From assembly GCA_900469615.1 (NCBI GenBank), contig UBYA01000011.1:1178001-1242000 (forward strand): DNA of 64,000 nt, written 5' to 3'. This DNA comes from Hyphomicrobiales bacterium (GTDB taxonomy: Bacteria; Pseudomonadota; Alphaproteobacteria; Rhizobiales; Rhizobiaceae). Shown here piece by piece: positions 50,848 to 59,471 of this stretch (position 1 is the first letter of the stretch; the number at the start of each line of letters is the position of its first letter). Below the pieces are notes generated by a model, which worked only from the letters and a program-made list of their open reading frames with translations, ran no database searches and was not told the origin of the DNA. The position numbers and the translations under genes were made by a program.

Positions 50848-51614
50848 GCCTGCTTGTCTCCAAGAAAAGCGCCTTGCGTCTGGCGGCTTTTTCCAGAACG
50901 CGCTTCCAGACGATATTTGTTGCCGGGGTAGGTCAGCAGCGCGCAAGTTCCTACCAGTTCGCCGGACCATGTGCGCCGGAAGACGCGCAGGCAGGGTTGA
51001 TCCGCCTTGACACCCAGCAGCGACCTGATCCCGGCATCCGGCTTGATGGCTTCGACGAAATGTTCGAACTCGGTGATCGGCGCCACCCGGGTCAGATATT
51101 CGTTCGGCGTGATCGTGCTGAAATCGTTGGTCAGATAATGGGGCGCCACCGCCGGATTGACATAGCGCTCCTCTACCTGGATCGGCTGGCCGTTTTCCCG
51201 ATGCACGATCAGGGTGTGCATGACCTCGGTGCCGGACGGCAGATCCAGGGCCTCCGCGATGCGCCTATCCGCCTTGATGCGGTCGGCGGCAAGAACCTCG
51301 GCGGCATGGCTGTGACCTCGCGCGGATATCTCGTCGGCGATATTCCTGATCTGCAGCAGATCGACATCCTGGCGCTGCGCGGCAACGAAGGTTCCAAGCC
51401 CGGCGCAACGCGTCAAGACTCCTTCGAACATCAGCTCCCGCAATGCCCGATTGGCGGTCATTCGGCTGACACCGAAGGAGGTAACAAGCTCGCTCTCGGA
51501 ATAGACACGGTCGCCGGGCTTGAGTTTGCCCTCTACGATCAGGGAGAGAATACGCTCCTTGATCCGCAGATAATGCGGAATATCGTTCGATGGCTCGCAT
51601 CGAGGGCCTGTCAT
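50844..51614 (-). CDS. GntR/HutC-family transcriptional regulator (UTRA domain)
   Basis: 256 residues. Winged helix at 10-80 (HYLRIKERILSLIVEGKLKP, GDRVYSESELVTSFGVSRMT) followed by a UTRA ligand domain (YVNPAVAPHYLTNDFSTITP, PCLRVFRRTWSGELVGTC). HutC relatives bind histidine breakdown products such as urocanate. Overlaps the MaoC gene upstream and the ammonia-lyase homologue downstream by 4 bases each, so all three are co-translated. A GCCTGTATATACAGGC palindrome at 52579-52594 fits a HutC-type operator. Confidence 0.9.
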   Translation of the reverse strand: MTGPRCEPSNDIPHYLRIKERILSLIVEGKLKPGDRVYSESELVTSFGVSRMTANRALRELMFEGVLTRCAGLGTFVAAQRQDVDLLQIRNIADEISARGHSHAAEVLAADRIKADRRIAEALDLPSGTEVMHTLIVHRENGQPIQVEERYVNPAVAPHYLTNDFSTITPNEYLTRVAPITEFEHFVEAIKPDAGIRSLLGVKADQPCLRVFRRTWSGELVGTCALLTYPGNKYRLEARSGKSRQTQGAFLGDKQA

Positions 51615-52462
51615 GCAAGCCTCGCATTGCCGTAGTCGAGCACTATCGTTTCTCGGCTAGGGACACAGGCCCGGAAATAAACGTCTTGCCCGTCACGCCA
51701 GACGCTGAATTCCAAGGTATCGCCGGGAAAGACGACCGCTGTGAAACGTGCCGCGATGAAGCCTATATCCGCGAAGTCCTGCGCTCCCAGCAGGCGCCCT
51801 ATGGCATAGCCCGCATAGCCGAATGTGCACAGGCCATGGAGGATCGGCCGCGGAAATCCGGCTTTGGCGGCATAGGCTGGATCGGCGTGCAGCAGGTTCA
51901 GATCCCCATTCAGCCGATATAGAAGCGCGGCATCCTCCGGGATCGTTAGCGCAAGCGTTGCGTCGCATGAGCGGGAGGGAACAGGACGCAGCGGTTCAGG
52001 CGGCGTGCCCGCCGAGCCGCATCCGCCATCGCCCCGACAGGCGTTCGTCTGGGACATGGTCGCGACGAGCGTTTCATCGCCCGCGGCCACGATCGTCCGG
52101 TCGAAGGTCGCGAACATGCCCTTGCCGGGTCCGCGGTCGACCACCGAACGCATGCGCGAGCGCGAGAGCAGGGGGACGTCGACAGGGACTGGCCGATGGA
52201 TCGTCAGGCGATGCTCGGCATGGACCAGTTGCTGCCAGTCGACACCCGCATCCTCCATCCAGGCGCCCGCATCGGCCACGACATTCGGCAATGTCGGCGT
52301 GACGATCAAATCGCGCTCCTGAACCCGCCGCAGATGCGCCGCATCGAGCGGATTGCTGCCATAGCCGGTCGAAAGCGCGTAGAGGATTGCATCCCGCGCA
52401 CCGACCGTCCGCCGCAAGTCGGGAATGGGATAGGCCATCAGGGATCGAACGGCGATGGGCAT
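51611..52462 (-). CDS. MaoC-like enoyl-CoA hydratase family protein
   Basis: About 283 residues. N-terminal FAS1-type hot-dog half (YPIPDLRRTVGARDAILYAL) and a C-terminal hydratase-2 half with the active-site pattern NGDLNLLHADPAYAAKAGF (Asp and His). It resembles hydroxyacyl-CoA dehydratase 2. Hydration of an enoyl-CoA in the cytoplasm is the expected reaction. Start uncertain (ATG 52462, ATG 52438 or GTG 52495), without a clear ribosome-binding site. First gene of the operon; operator candidate 117 bp upstream. Confidence 0.82.
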   Translation of the reverse strand: MPIAVRSLMAYPIPDLRRTVGARDAILYALSTGYGSNPLDAAHLRRVQERDLIVTPTLPNVVADAGAWMEDAGVDWQQLVHAEHRLTIHRPVPVDVPLLSRSRMRSVVDRGPGKGMFATFDRTIVAAGDETLVATMSQTNACRGDGGCGSAGTPPEPLRPVPSRSCDATLALTIPEDAALLYRLNGDLNLLHADPAYAAKAGFPRPILHGLCTFGYAGYAIGRLLGAQDFADIGFIAARFTAVVFPGDTLEFSVWRDGQDVYFRACVPSRETIVLDYGNARLA

Positions 52463-52578
52463 GGTCAAACCCGTATTGCGGCGATCTGCTGGCACCGGAG
52501 AGCGATCGTCACCTTGCCCGGCAAAAGCACGACCCCGTCATCGAAAGTGCACATCCGCATCGCTCATCCAGCCCTATC

Positions 52579-52594
52579 GCCTGTATATACAGGC
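52579..52594. promoter_or_regulatory. Probable HutC-type operator
   Basis: GCCTGTATATACAGGC is a perfect 16-bp palindrome with the CTGTATATACAG core typical of HutC/GntR-UTRA operators. It lies upstream of the MaoC gene, which is co-transcribed with a HutC-type regulator. Autoregulation is the simplest reading. Confidence 0.75.
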
Positions 52595-52845
52595 ACAGCG
52601 AGCGGGCAGTTGCAAGCCAATAATCGGAGCCGGCCGAAATGACGGAAGGCTTGCCGATGCGAACTCCTTCAGCCGCCATCGGGCAGGGCGTTTCCTTCGG
52701 GAAAGGCCGCCGCTCCGAGTTTCAAAATGCTGTCGATCAGTGGACGCCGCAGGCTTCACGCCCGCGACGAATAGCGAAGCGGCAAGGACGTTTCATCGCC
52801 ATTGCCGCTTCGTCTCCGTTGGAAAGTATATCATCGGCGTTCGTG

Positions 52846-53592
52846 CTAGCCGCCGATCATGAGCCTGACGACTTCTTCGTGGTTGGTTTCGGCGATGTTG
52901 CGCTCACCGGCCACGATCCCGCGCCGCAGAACGACGATACGATCAGAGACGGCAAAAATGTCCTGCAGATTGTGCGAGATGAAGATGACGCCGCGTCCCT
53001 GTGCCTTCAGCGACTTGATCAGCGCCACGACTTTGCGCTGCTCCGGCACGCCGAGCGCGGCCGTCGGCTCGTCCATGACCAGAATACGGGCGTTCCAGTA
53101 AACTGCGCGTCCGATTGCCACCGCCTGGCGCTGGCCGCCGGAGAAGTTGCTGACAGGCGCATCGAGCCGCTTCACATGAAAGTCGAGCTCCGCCATGGTC
53201 TTGCGCGCCGCTTCCGCCATGGCCTTTCGGTCGAGGACCGGGAGGAAGCCGAAGAGCTTCTTCATCGGCTCGCGACCGAGGAAAATATTGGCGCCGATCG
53301 GCAGATTGTCGGCAAGCGCGAGATCCTGGTAGATCGTCTCGATGCCTTTTTCGCGGGCATCCTGCGGCGAAGAGAAGGTGACGGGTTTGCCTTCGATCAG
53401 GATTTCGCCGGCGGTCGGCGGATAGACGCCGGAGATCGCCTTGATCATCGTCGTCTTGCCGGCGCCGTTGTCGCCGGCAAGAGCCACCACTTCACCGGGC
53501 CGCACGACCATGGAGCAATTGTCGAGAGCACGCACCGCGCCGAAATAACGCGAGAGATTGCGGACCTCGAGGAGGGGGGTGACACTATTCAT
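52846..53592 (-). CDS. frcA: Frc-like sugar ABC importer, half-size ATPase
   Basis: 248 residues from ATG 53592, with GGAG upstream. One ABC domain only (as in FrcA; RbsA has two): Walker A GDNGAGKTT, signature NFSGGQRQAV, Walker B ILVMDEPTAALG. It energises uptake through the adjacent FrcC-like permease and overlaps it by 8 bases. The symbol is by similarity of architecture; the sugar may be fructose, mannose, ribose or another. Confidence 0.85.
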   Translation of the reverse strand: MNSVTPLLEVRNLSRYFGAVRALDNCSMVVRPGEVVALAGDNGAGKTTMIKAISGVYPPTAGEILIEGKPVTFSSPQDAREKGIETIYQDLALADNLPIGANIFLGREPMKKLFGFLPVLDRKAMAEAARKTMAELDFHVKRLDAPVSNFSGGQRQAVAIGRAVYWNARILVMDEPTAALGVPEQRKVVALIKSLKAQGRGVIFISHNLQDIFAVSDRIVVLRRGIVAGERNIAETNHEEVVRLMIGG

Positions 53593-54661
53593 CCTGTTTC
53601 GCTCCGCTGAACCGGCGCTGTGCCTGGTCGATGAGCACCGAAATGATGATGACGACGCCGACGGCAATGAACTGCCAGAACGGCTCCACGTTCATGAAGA
53701 CAAGGCCGTACTGGATGACGGCGATGACGAGAGCGCCGGCAATGGTGCCGATGATCGTACCGGAGCCGCCGAACAGGCTTGCCCCGCCGATGACGACGGC
53801 AGCCACGCTATCGAGCAGCAGCGGCTCGCCGGCCTGTGCCGCGCCCGCGGTGAAACGGGCCGCATAGAGCGCGCCGCCCAACCCGGCGCAGACGGCCGAA
53901 AGAATATAGAGCCGCAGCAGATGGGACTTGATGTTGATGCCGGCGCGGCGCGCAGCCTGCGCATTGGCGCCGATGGCGTAATTATGCTGGCCGAAACGTG
54001 TCTGGCTCAGCAGGTAATGCATGATCAGCACAAAGACGAGCGTGACGATGACGAGATAGGGCACGCCAAAGAAGCGTCCGTTGCCGAGTTCGGCAAAATA
54101 GGAATTCTTGACGGGCACCGTCGTACCGCCGGCGAGCAGAAAGGCCGTTCCGCGCGCAACGCCGAACATGCCGAGCGTGCCGATGAACGGCGGAACCTTG
54201 AGCCGGGAGATCAGGAGGCCGTTGATGAAGCCGGGAACCGCGGCTGCGAGCATCGAGACGAGAATGCCGAACACCATTGCTATCGGCAACGGCATATAGA
54301 GGCCGGCGATACTCGCGACATGCGCGGCGACAACGGCTGCGAGCCCCATGATGAAGCCGGTCGACAGGTCGATGCCGCCTGAAATGATGACGAAGGTCTG
54401 CCCGATCGCCAGCAGCAGCGGCGCCACCGCGAAGATCGCGACGGATTGCCAATTGAAGCTGGAACCGATGAAGGTGCCGCCGAAGTCGATCCTTGCCCAG
54501 ATTTCGAACGTCACGATAAGCGCGGCAAGAAAGAGCCATGCGCGCAACTGCGCGATACGATTGAGGATGGTTTTTTGCTGATCGCCGTGGTCTGCCTGAG
54601 GCGCCACATGCTGATCCGTCTTGCGGACGTCTGCATTGTCGATTGTCATGAACTGGTCCAA
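53585..54661 (-). CDS. frcC: Frc/Rbs-type sugar ABC importer permease
   Basis: 358 residues with an acidic N-terminal tail and 8-10 membrane helices. The BPD_transp_2 signature appears as GGIDLSTGFIMGLAAVVAA and VVIGGASLFGGSGTIIGT. ATG 54661 or 54649 may be the start. It lies 98 bp after the binding protein stop, with a stabilising hairpin in between (54721-54745). Confidence 0.88.
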   Translation of the reverse strand: MDQFMTIDNADVRKTDQHVAPQADHGDQQKTILNRIAQLRAWLFLAALIVTFEIWARIDFGGTFIGSSFNWQSVAIFAVAPLLLAIGQTFVIISGGIDLSTGFIMGLAAVVAAHVASIAGLYMPLPIAMVFGILVSMLAAAVPGFINGLLISRLKVPPFIGTLGMFGVARGTAFLLAGGTTVPVKNSYFAELGNGRFFGVPYLVIVTLVFVLIMHYLLSQTRFGQHNYAIGANAQAARRAGINIKSHLLRLYILSAVCAGLGGALYAARFTAGAAQAGEPLLLDSVAAVVIGGASLFGGSGTIIGTIAGALVIAVIQYGLVFMNVEPFWQFIAVGVVIIISVLIDQAQRRFSGAKQDE

Positions 54662-54720
54662 GCTGGAGCATTACCGGCGCGAGGATTGCGGCGCCGTGCG
54701 CTCTATCATCGTTGGATGAT

Positions 54721-54745
54721 GTGCCTCGCCGATGCGGCGAGGCAC
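54721..54745 (-). promoter_or_regulatory. Intercistronic hairpin after the binding protein gene
   Basis: A perfect 10-bp stem gtgcctcgcc / ggcgaggcac with a 5-base loop lies between the binding protein and permease genes, without a T run. It probably sets a high ratio of binding protein to permease mRNA. Confidence 0.65.
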
Positions 54746-54759
54746 AGACTATCCCCGAA

Positions 54760-55749
54760 TTAATCGGAGTAGATGAACTTCGCGATGTTCTTGTCCGCTA
54801 CGTTCGACTTGTCGATGACGGTAAAGCCTGTGCCGATCGTCGTCGGGATCGAATTGCCGGTCAGGTGGGCATAGGCCGCCATCACGCCGAAATAGCCGAT
54901 TTCCGCCGGGTGCTGCGCAATCGCCAGATCGACGAGGCCGGAATTGATGTTGTCGACGATCGACGTCGGCGCATCGAAGGCGACGACGCGGATCTTGCCC
55001 GTCTGACCGGCCTGCTGCACGCCGTTGGCGGCACCGAGGGCGGAAAACAGGTTGGCCCCGAAGACACCGTCCAGATCCGAATTGCGCGCGAAGACGGCTT
55101 GCAGCTGCGAGGCAGCCTTGTTGGCGTCGTCGTCGTTATATTGCGTTTCAAGAACAGTGATGTTCGGGTATTTCTTCATCTCCTCCTTGAAGCCCTGCTC
55201 GCGCTGATCGGTGGTCGATACGCCCGGCTTGACGTTGGAAACGTAGACCTTGCCCTTTTCGCCGACGGCCTTTGCCAGAGCGCGTGCGGCAATCGCACCG
55301 CCGAGCAGGTTGTCGGAGGCGATATAGGCCAGCGGGAAATCGGCATCGCCGCTGCCCGTCTGGTAGACGCCGGTGCCGATGAAGGTATCGACGGTGATGA
55401 TCGGAATACCGGCATCGTCAGCCTTCTTCAAAGGCTGGATCAGCTGATCCTTGTCGGTCGGCGCAATGAGAATGAAATCCGGTTTCTTGGCGATGACGGC
55501 ATCAAGTACCGGCACTTGGGTCACCGGATTGAAATCGGGGCCACCTTGAAATACCAGCTCGGCACCGACCGCCTTGGCAGCCGCCTCGGCACCCTTGCGC
55601 ATCGTGATGTAGAAAGCATCGGTCGTCAGACCCGGAATAAGGGCAATCGTAAACTTCTTGTCTGCGGCTTTGGTGCTGCCGGCAACTGCCGCAACACCGG
55701 TAGCAAGCGATGCCACGGCCGTAGCTTTTAGAAATGAGCGGCGCTCCAT
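54760..55749 (-). CDS. frcB: Frc/Rbs-type periplasmic sugar-binding protein
   Basis: 329 residues. Tat-like signal (MERRSFLKATAVASLATGVA). Mature part is a type I periplasmic binding fold: TIALIPGLTTDAFYITMRKG, PDFILIAPTDKDQLIQPL, IPIITVDTFIG and VFGANLFSALGAANG. It binds a monosaccharide and delivers it to the FrcC-like permease. Upstream promoter region (55750-55977) includes palindrome TTCGA-TAAT-TCGAA at 55868-55881. The ligand is inferred only from the family. Confidence 0.87.
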   Translation of the reverse strand: MERRSFLKATAVASLATGVAAVAGSTKAADKKFTIALIPGLTTDAFYITMRKGAEAAAKAVGAELVFQGGPDFNPVTQVPVLDAVIAKKPDFILIAPTDKDQLIQPLKKADDAGIPIITVDTFIGTGVYQTGSGDADFPLAYIASDNLLGGAIAARALAKAVGEKGKVYVSNVKPGVSTTDQREQGFKEEMKKYPNITVLETQYNDDDANKAASQLQAVFARNSDLDGVFGANLFSALGAANGVQQAGQTGKIRVVAFDAPTSIVDNINSGLVDLAIAQHPAEIGYFGVMAAYAHLTGNSIPTTIGTGFTVIDKSNVADKNIAKFIYSD

Positions 55750-55867
55750 AATTTTCCTCCTCTTGAAGCCGAACCTCCCCTGTCCGGCACAGCGATAATC
55801 AGTGGGTTATACCGGCGCGTCAAGTAATTTTTTTCTGTAATGAATTTCCGCTACCGGATTGATATAC

Positions 55868-55881
55868 TTCGATAATTCGAA
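55868..55881. promoter_or_regulatory. Candidate operator upstream of the sugar-binding protein gene
   Basis: Perfect inverted repeat TTCGA-TAAT-TCGAA lies 119 bp upstream of the binding protein start. It is unlike the SorC candidate site, so another regulator may bind. Short palindromes occur by chance; position is the only other support. Confidence 0.3.
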
Positions 55882-55977
55882 CATGCACATAATATCACGA
55901 TCCGCCGGGGACATGGCGTCGCGCGGCGGCTCGAAATTATTCCCCGTTCATGCCGTCCGCATGGACGGGGACTGGCG

Positions 55978-57390
55978 TCAGCCTTGGTCGAAGACCTGCG
56001 AAAGCCAGGCCATGATGGCATCCATGTCCGGCTCCCGTGTCTGATCGACCGTCATCACGGCGCCACACCCCATCGGCTCGGCGCGATCGGCAAGCGCAAT
56101 CAGTTCCGGGACATATTCGGCACCAGGATGGCCCGGCAACCGATCTTTCAGCCGGCTGGCATACCGTTCGCCGGCGACATGTCCTGGAATTTTGCACCAC
56201 AATTCCGCAACCTGGGCAAGCTTTGCGGCGCTGATATAACTTTCGAGCTGCGCCTTCGGCTGGAAACCGAACCACGCGTCGATGATGAAAGTCGAATCGG
56301 CCGGCGCTTCCGCGACGAAGGACCATATGGCCTGGTAGCTGGCCTTTCCCAAGGTCCGGTTGAACTCGCGATCGACCGGCCCGATATGCTGCAGGAACGG
56401 GTTCTTGATGCCGTCGAGAGACAGGATCGGCCATCCGGTTCGCTGGGACAAAGCCTTGGAAAGCCGGCTCTTGCCGGAGGCCGGAACGCCGTTGACCAGG
56501 ACGACCCGCTTTCCCTGGGGCGGAGTCTCATCGCCGAAAACCGACAGGCCGGCGCCGATCACGCCGGCATCGTCGGCAAGCTTCGCCGGCAGTATGACGG
56601 GGCAAAACCAGGGCGCCGCCGCCGGCAGATCGGCAAGGGCACGCGCGGCGTCGCAGCCGAGCCCGCCGCCGAGCAGGATAACCTCGGGATCCATCGTCGC
56701 CGCGATGTTGTCGAGCGCCGCACGCAAAGGAACCGCCCATTGGCGCAGGACACGCGCCGCCGCGGCATCTCCTTCGTCCGCCTTGCTGAAAACCTCGCCT
56801 ATCGTCGCGACCTCCAATCCGGCTTCGGTGATGTGCCGGCGCAGCGCAGTCCCGGAACTGAAGGTTTCGACACAGCCGCGCCTGCCGCAAGGACAGGGCG
56901 GACCGTCCTGCGATACGCAGATATGGCCGAGTTGCCCTGCGGCCCTGTGACCGTGATAAATGCGGCCGGCATGCGCCACGGCGCCGCCGATGCCCGTGCC
57001 GATCGTCAGCATGGCGACATTGCGATAACCCTTGGCGCCGCCGATCCGCATCTCGGCGATCAGCGCCATGCTGCAATCATTCTCGATGACAACCGGCTTT
57101 CCGAGGCTTGCCTCCAGCCGCCGTACGAAATCGAGGTCCGCGAGGTTGAGAATGCCGCCGGACAGAATTTCGCGATTGGCGACATCGACCCGCCCGGGTA
57201 TGCCGACGCCGATACCCCTGACCTGAGGCGCGTCGAGCTGGCGCGCCATGGCAATGACGCGCTCCAACACCTGCAAAGGATCGCTCGGTGTGCGTTCCGA
57301 CAGTTTGGCAAGAATCTTGCCATGATCGGAGACGAGGGCGGCCCGAATATTCGTGCCGCCAATATCGACGCCGATGGCGGTGTCAGCCAT
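55978..57390 (-). CDS. ROK sugar kinase fused to a second P-loop kinase domain
   Basis: 470 residues, against about 300 for a normal ROK kinase. Residues 1-287 are ROK: GVDIGGTNIRAAL (9-14 phosphate loop), catalytic Asp105 in VIENDCSMAL, and the zinc site H156, C166, C168, C173 in the GHICVSQDGPPCPCGRRG region. Residues 294-470 are a separate P-loop kinase with Walker A GVPASGKS (301-308) and LSLDGIKNPF, of the gluconate-kinase/Zeta/AAA_33 type. It overlaps the aldolase gene by 8 bases. The fusion could phosphorylate a sugar twice; this is inference. Confidence 0.87.
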   Translation of the reverse strand: MADTAIGVDIGGTNIRAALVSDHGKILAKLSERTPSDPLQVLERVIAMARQLDAPQVRGIGVGIPGRVDVANREILSGGILNLADLDFVRRLEASLGKPVVIENDCSMALIAEMRIGGAKGYRNVAMLTIGTGIGGAVAHAGRIYHGHRAAGQLGHICVSQDGPPCPCGRRGCVETFSSGTALRRHITEAGLEVATIGEVFSKADEGDAAAARVLRQWAVPLRAALDNIAATMDPEVILLGGGLGCDAARALADLPAAAPWFCPVILPAKLADDAGVIGAGLSVFGDETPPQGKRVVLVNGVPASGKSRLSKALSQRTGWPILSLDGIKNPFLQHIGPVDREFNRTLGKASYQAIWSFVAEAPADSTFIIDAWFGFQPKAQLESYISAAKLAQVAELWCKIPGHVAGERYASRLKDRLPGHPGAEYVPELIALADRAEPMGCGAVMTVDQTREPDMDAIMAWLSQVFDQG

Positions 57391-58324
57391 TGGCGCGCTG
57401 CTCCTGGTCAGCGCCGTGCGAGCCGTGGCCCTTGAAATGCGTCGCGATGACGGCCTGGATTTCCCGGAGCCGCGGCACTGCGATCGCCTCCAGCCGATCC
57501 TTCGTCACCGTGCGGTCGAGGGAGATGCAATCTTTCCACAGCGAACGGCCGGCGATAACGCCCGAAGCACCGTTGCGCATGGCATCCTCGACCTGCGCGA
57601 GGAAGGTTGCGTGGTCGACGCCGGCCGACAGAACCGCCCACGGCACGTCGCCGGCAAGGCGCGTGACCTCGGCACAGGCTTCCGACGATCCCGGATAGGG
57701 GATCTTCAGTACCTTCGCGCCGAGATCCAGGCAGATCCTGCTGCCGCCGACGATCAGCGACGGCAACTTGGCCTTATATTCGGCTTCGTCCTCATCGTCG
57801 AATTTGTAGGTCAGGAATTCGACCACGAGCAGAAGATCCTCATGAGCGAAGTCCTCGATGCATTGCTTCAGGATCGCGATGTTATGGACATTCGCCGCAT
57901 CGCGATCCGAGCGGAGATAGACCATGATCTTGCCGCCGGTCGCCCCGAGCTGCCGCACGCGGCGCGCGGTGACGCCGGGCACCAGCTTCGAAAGACGATA
58001 CCCCTCCGGCGAGGTATCCCAGCCGGAAGCGTCGAGGCCGATCAGAAGCGCGGTATCGCGCTGCAGGACGCGATCGTCGACCAGCGCTGGCACGGCGCAG
58101 ATCGGGTCGACCAGAACGCAGGATGCCTTGCTCGCGAGAAACCGCGCGATATCGGCCTTCGTATCCCCCAGCACCTTGTCGGAAATGGCTGCCTGCTCCG
58201 CCGGGTCCTTCGCCAGAAGGCTGCGCATGCCGCCGCGCTGGTCGCAGGCGATGACCATCATGGCACCGTCGCTGCCGCAAATCTGCTGGTAGCCGCGCAT
58301 TTCGGCCGTCGTCAATTTCGTCAT
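57383..58324 (-). CDS. LacD-type class I aldolase (tagatose-1,6-bisphosphate aldolase family)
   Basis: 313 residues from ATG 58324 with GGAGGA upstream. It has the family start (KLTTAEMRGYQQICGSDGAM), VIACDQRGGMRSLL, LLLVVEFLTYKF, and the Schiff-base lysine probably in AKVLKIPYPG (K207). YihT, the sulfofructose-phosphate aldolase, is in the same family. Cleavage of a ketose (bis)phosphate to two trioses is expected. First gene of the minus-strand operon, coupled to the two-domain kinase. Confidence 0.88.
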   Translation of the reverse strand: MTKLTTAEMRGYQQICGSDGAMMVIACDQRGGMRSLLAKDPAEQAAISDKVLGDTKADIARFLASKASCVLVDPICAVPALVDDRVLQRDTALLIGLDASGWDTSPEGYRLSKLVPGVTARRVRQLGATGGKIMVYLRSDRDAANVHNIAILKQCIEDFAHEDLLLVVEFLTYKFDDEDEAEYKAKLPSLIVGGSRICLDLGAKVLKIPYPGSSEACAEVTRLAGDVPWAVLSAGVDHATFLAQVEDAMRNGASGVIAGRSLWKDCISLDRTVTKDRLEAIAVPRLREIQAVIATHFKGHGSHGADQEQRANG

Positions 58325-58476
58325 CTGTTTCTTCCTCCAGCCGTGCGAAACGGCACCACCCAGCCACACCTTCTCGACTCCTCGACGAGGGGATGACTCC
58401 TGAAATTGAGAGCTCTTATCGCCGTATAAACGTTGCGGAACCGGCTGTTTTGAGCGATAACTCCCTCAAGTGCCGC

Positions 58477-58489
58477 ATGTGTAACACAT
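58477..58489. promoter_or_regulatory. Candidate SorC operator
   Basis: ATGTGT-A-ACACAT is a perfect 13-bp palindrome in the 184-bp region between the divergent aldolase and SorC genes. Position suggests control of both directions by the SorC-like protein. Confidence 0.55.
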
Positions 58490-58508
58490 TGCAGAAAGGA
58501 ATTTCAAC

Positions 58509-59471
58509 CTGAATTCGTCTCAATCGCAGGAGGCTGCGGCAAATCGCGCATTGCTGCATACGGTCGCCAAATTGCACTACCAGTCCGATATGTCGCAGGT
58601 CGATATAGCGAAGAAGCTGGGCCTATCGACGGCAACGGTTTCGCGATTGCTGCAGCGTGCGCGGGCGGTCGGGATCGTCCGGATCGAGGTGATCGATCTG
58701 TCGCCGGCCGAGGATCTGAGCGCCGCCCTGATCGCCGGCCTGCGTCTGCGCACTGCCGCCGTGATCGACACGCCGTCGTCCAATGTGCTGAGCGCACTTG
58801 CCGCACCGGTCGGCTCGCTTCTGCAGCAGGCAGGCCTGCGCTCGGGCTCGACGCTCGGCATCGGTTGGGGACGGGCCGTTCGCGAGGTGACGCTGGCCGG
58901 ACTGCCGCAATTGCCCGGCATCGTCACCGTCGCACTGAATGGCGGCATGCAACAGGCGGCACCACACTTCCAGATCAATGAATTCGTTCGGCAGGCGGCA
59001 GCCCAGATGGGCGGCTCGCCGCATTTCCTGCACGCTCCCTATATTTCCTCGACCGAACTCCGCGACGCGTTTCTCGGAGACGCTACCGTGCAGCAGGTGA
59101 CCTCCCTCTGGGACACGCTGGATGCGGCGATCGTCGGCGTGGGCCTGACGCATGCCGCAAATCCGTCGGAGGCCGCACTGCCGGCAGAGAAGGCGCTGAG
59201 CCATGCGGCCGGCGACGTGCTGCGCCACTACGTCACCGAAGCGGGCGAGATCCTGCATTGGGACGGAGAGGAGCGTATGATTGCGGCCTCGCCGGAACAA
59301 TTGCGCAAGGTGCCGCTCTGCATCGCCGTTGCGGCAACGCCGGCCAAGGCAAGCGGCATCATCGGCGCGGCGCGTTCCGGGATGATCAACGCCCTGGTTA
59401 CCGACGCCAATACGGCACAGGCGATCCTCGACCGTCTCTCCACCAATCAGAAAGCCGAGGATCGCCCCTGA
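58509..59471 (+). CDS. SorC/DeoR-type sugar-responsive transcriptional regulator
   Basis: About 320 residues. HTH: AKLHYQSDMSQVDIAKKLG, STATVSRLLQRARAVGIVRI; then a sugar-phosphate-binding isomerase-like domain (GIGWGRAVREVTLAGLPQL, DAAIVGVGLTHAANPS). The first conventional start is TTG 58551, which would cut the helices preceding the HTH; a CTG at 58509 lies 8 bases after AAAGGA and restores them, so a CTG start is possible. It is divergent from the aldolase-kinase-importer operon and likely represses it until a sugar phosphate binds. Confidence 0.85.
   Translation: MNSSQSQEAAANRALLHTVAKLHYQSDMSQVDIAKKLGLSTATVSRLLQRARAVGIVRIEVIDLSPAEDLSAALIAGLRLRTAAVIDTPSSNVLSALAAPVGSLLQQAGLRSGSTLGIGWGRAVREVTLAGLPQLPGIVTVALNGGMQQAAPHFQINEFVRQAAAQMGGSPHFLHAPYISSTELRDAFLGDATVQQVTSLWDTLDAAIVGVGLTHAANPSEAALPAEKALSHAAGDVLRHYVTEAGEILHWDGEERMIAASPEQLRKVPLCIAVAATPAKASGIIGAARSGMINALVTDANTAQAILDRLSTNQKAEDRP

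Noticed and set aside
52639..53610. A plus-strand frame opposite the FrcA-like ATPase
   Set aside because: The ATPase motifs are complete on the minus strand, and the plus-strand product has no domain.
55984..57435. A 483-codon plus-strand frame opposite the ROK fusion
   Set aside because: Arg/Asp-rich shadow with no motif; the ROK and P-loop signatures are on the other strand.
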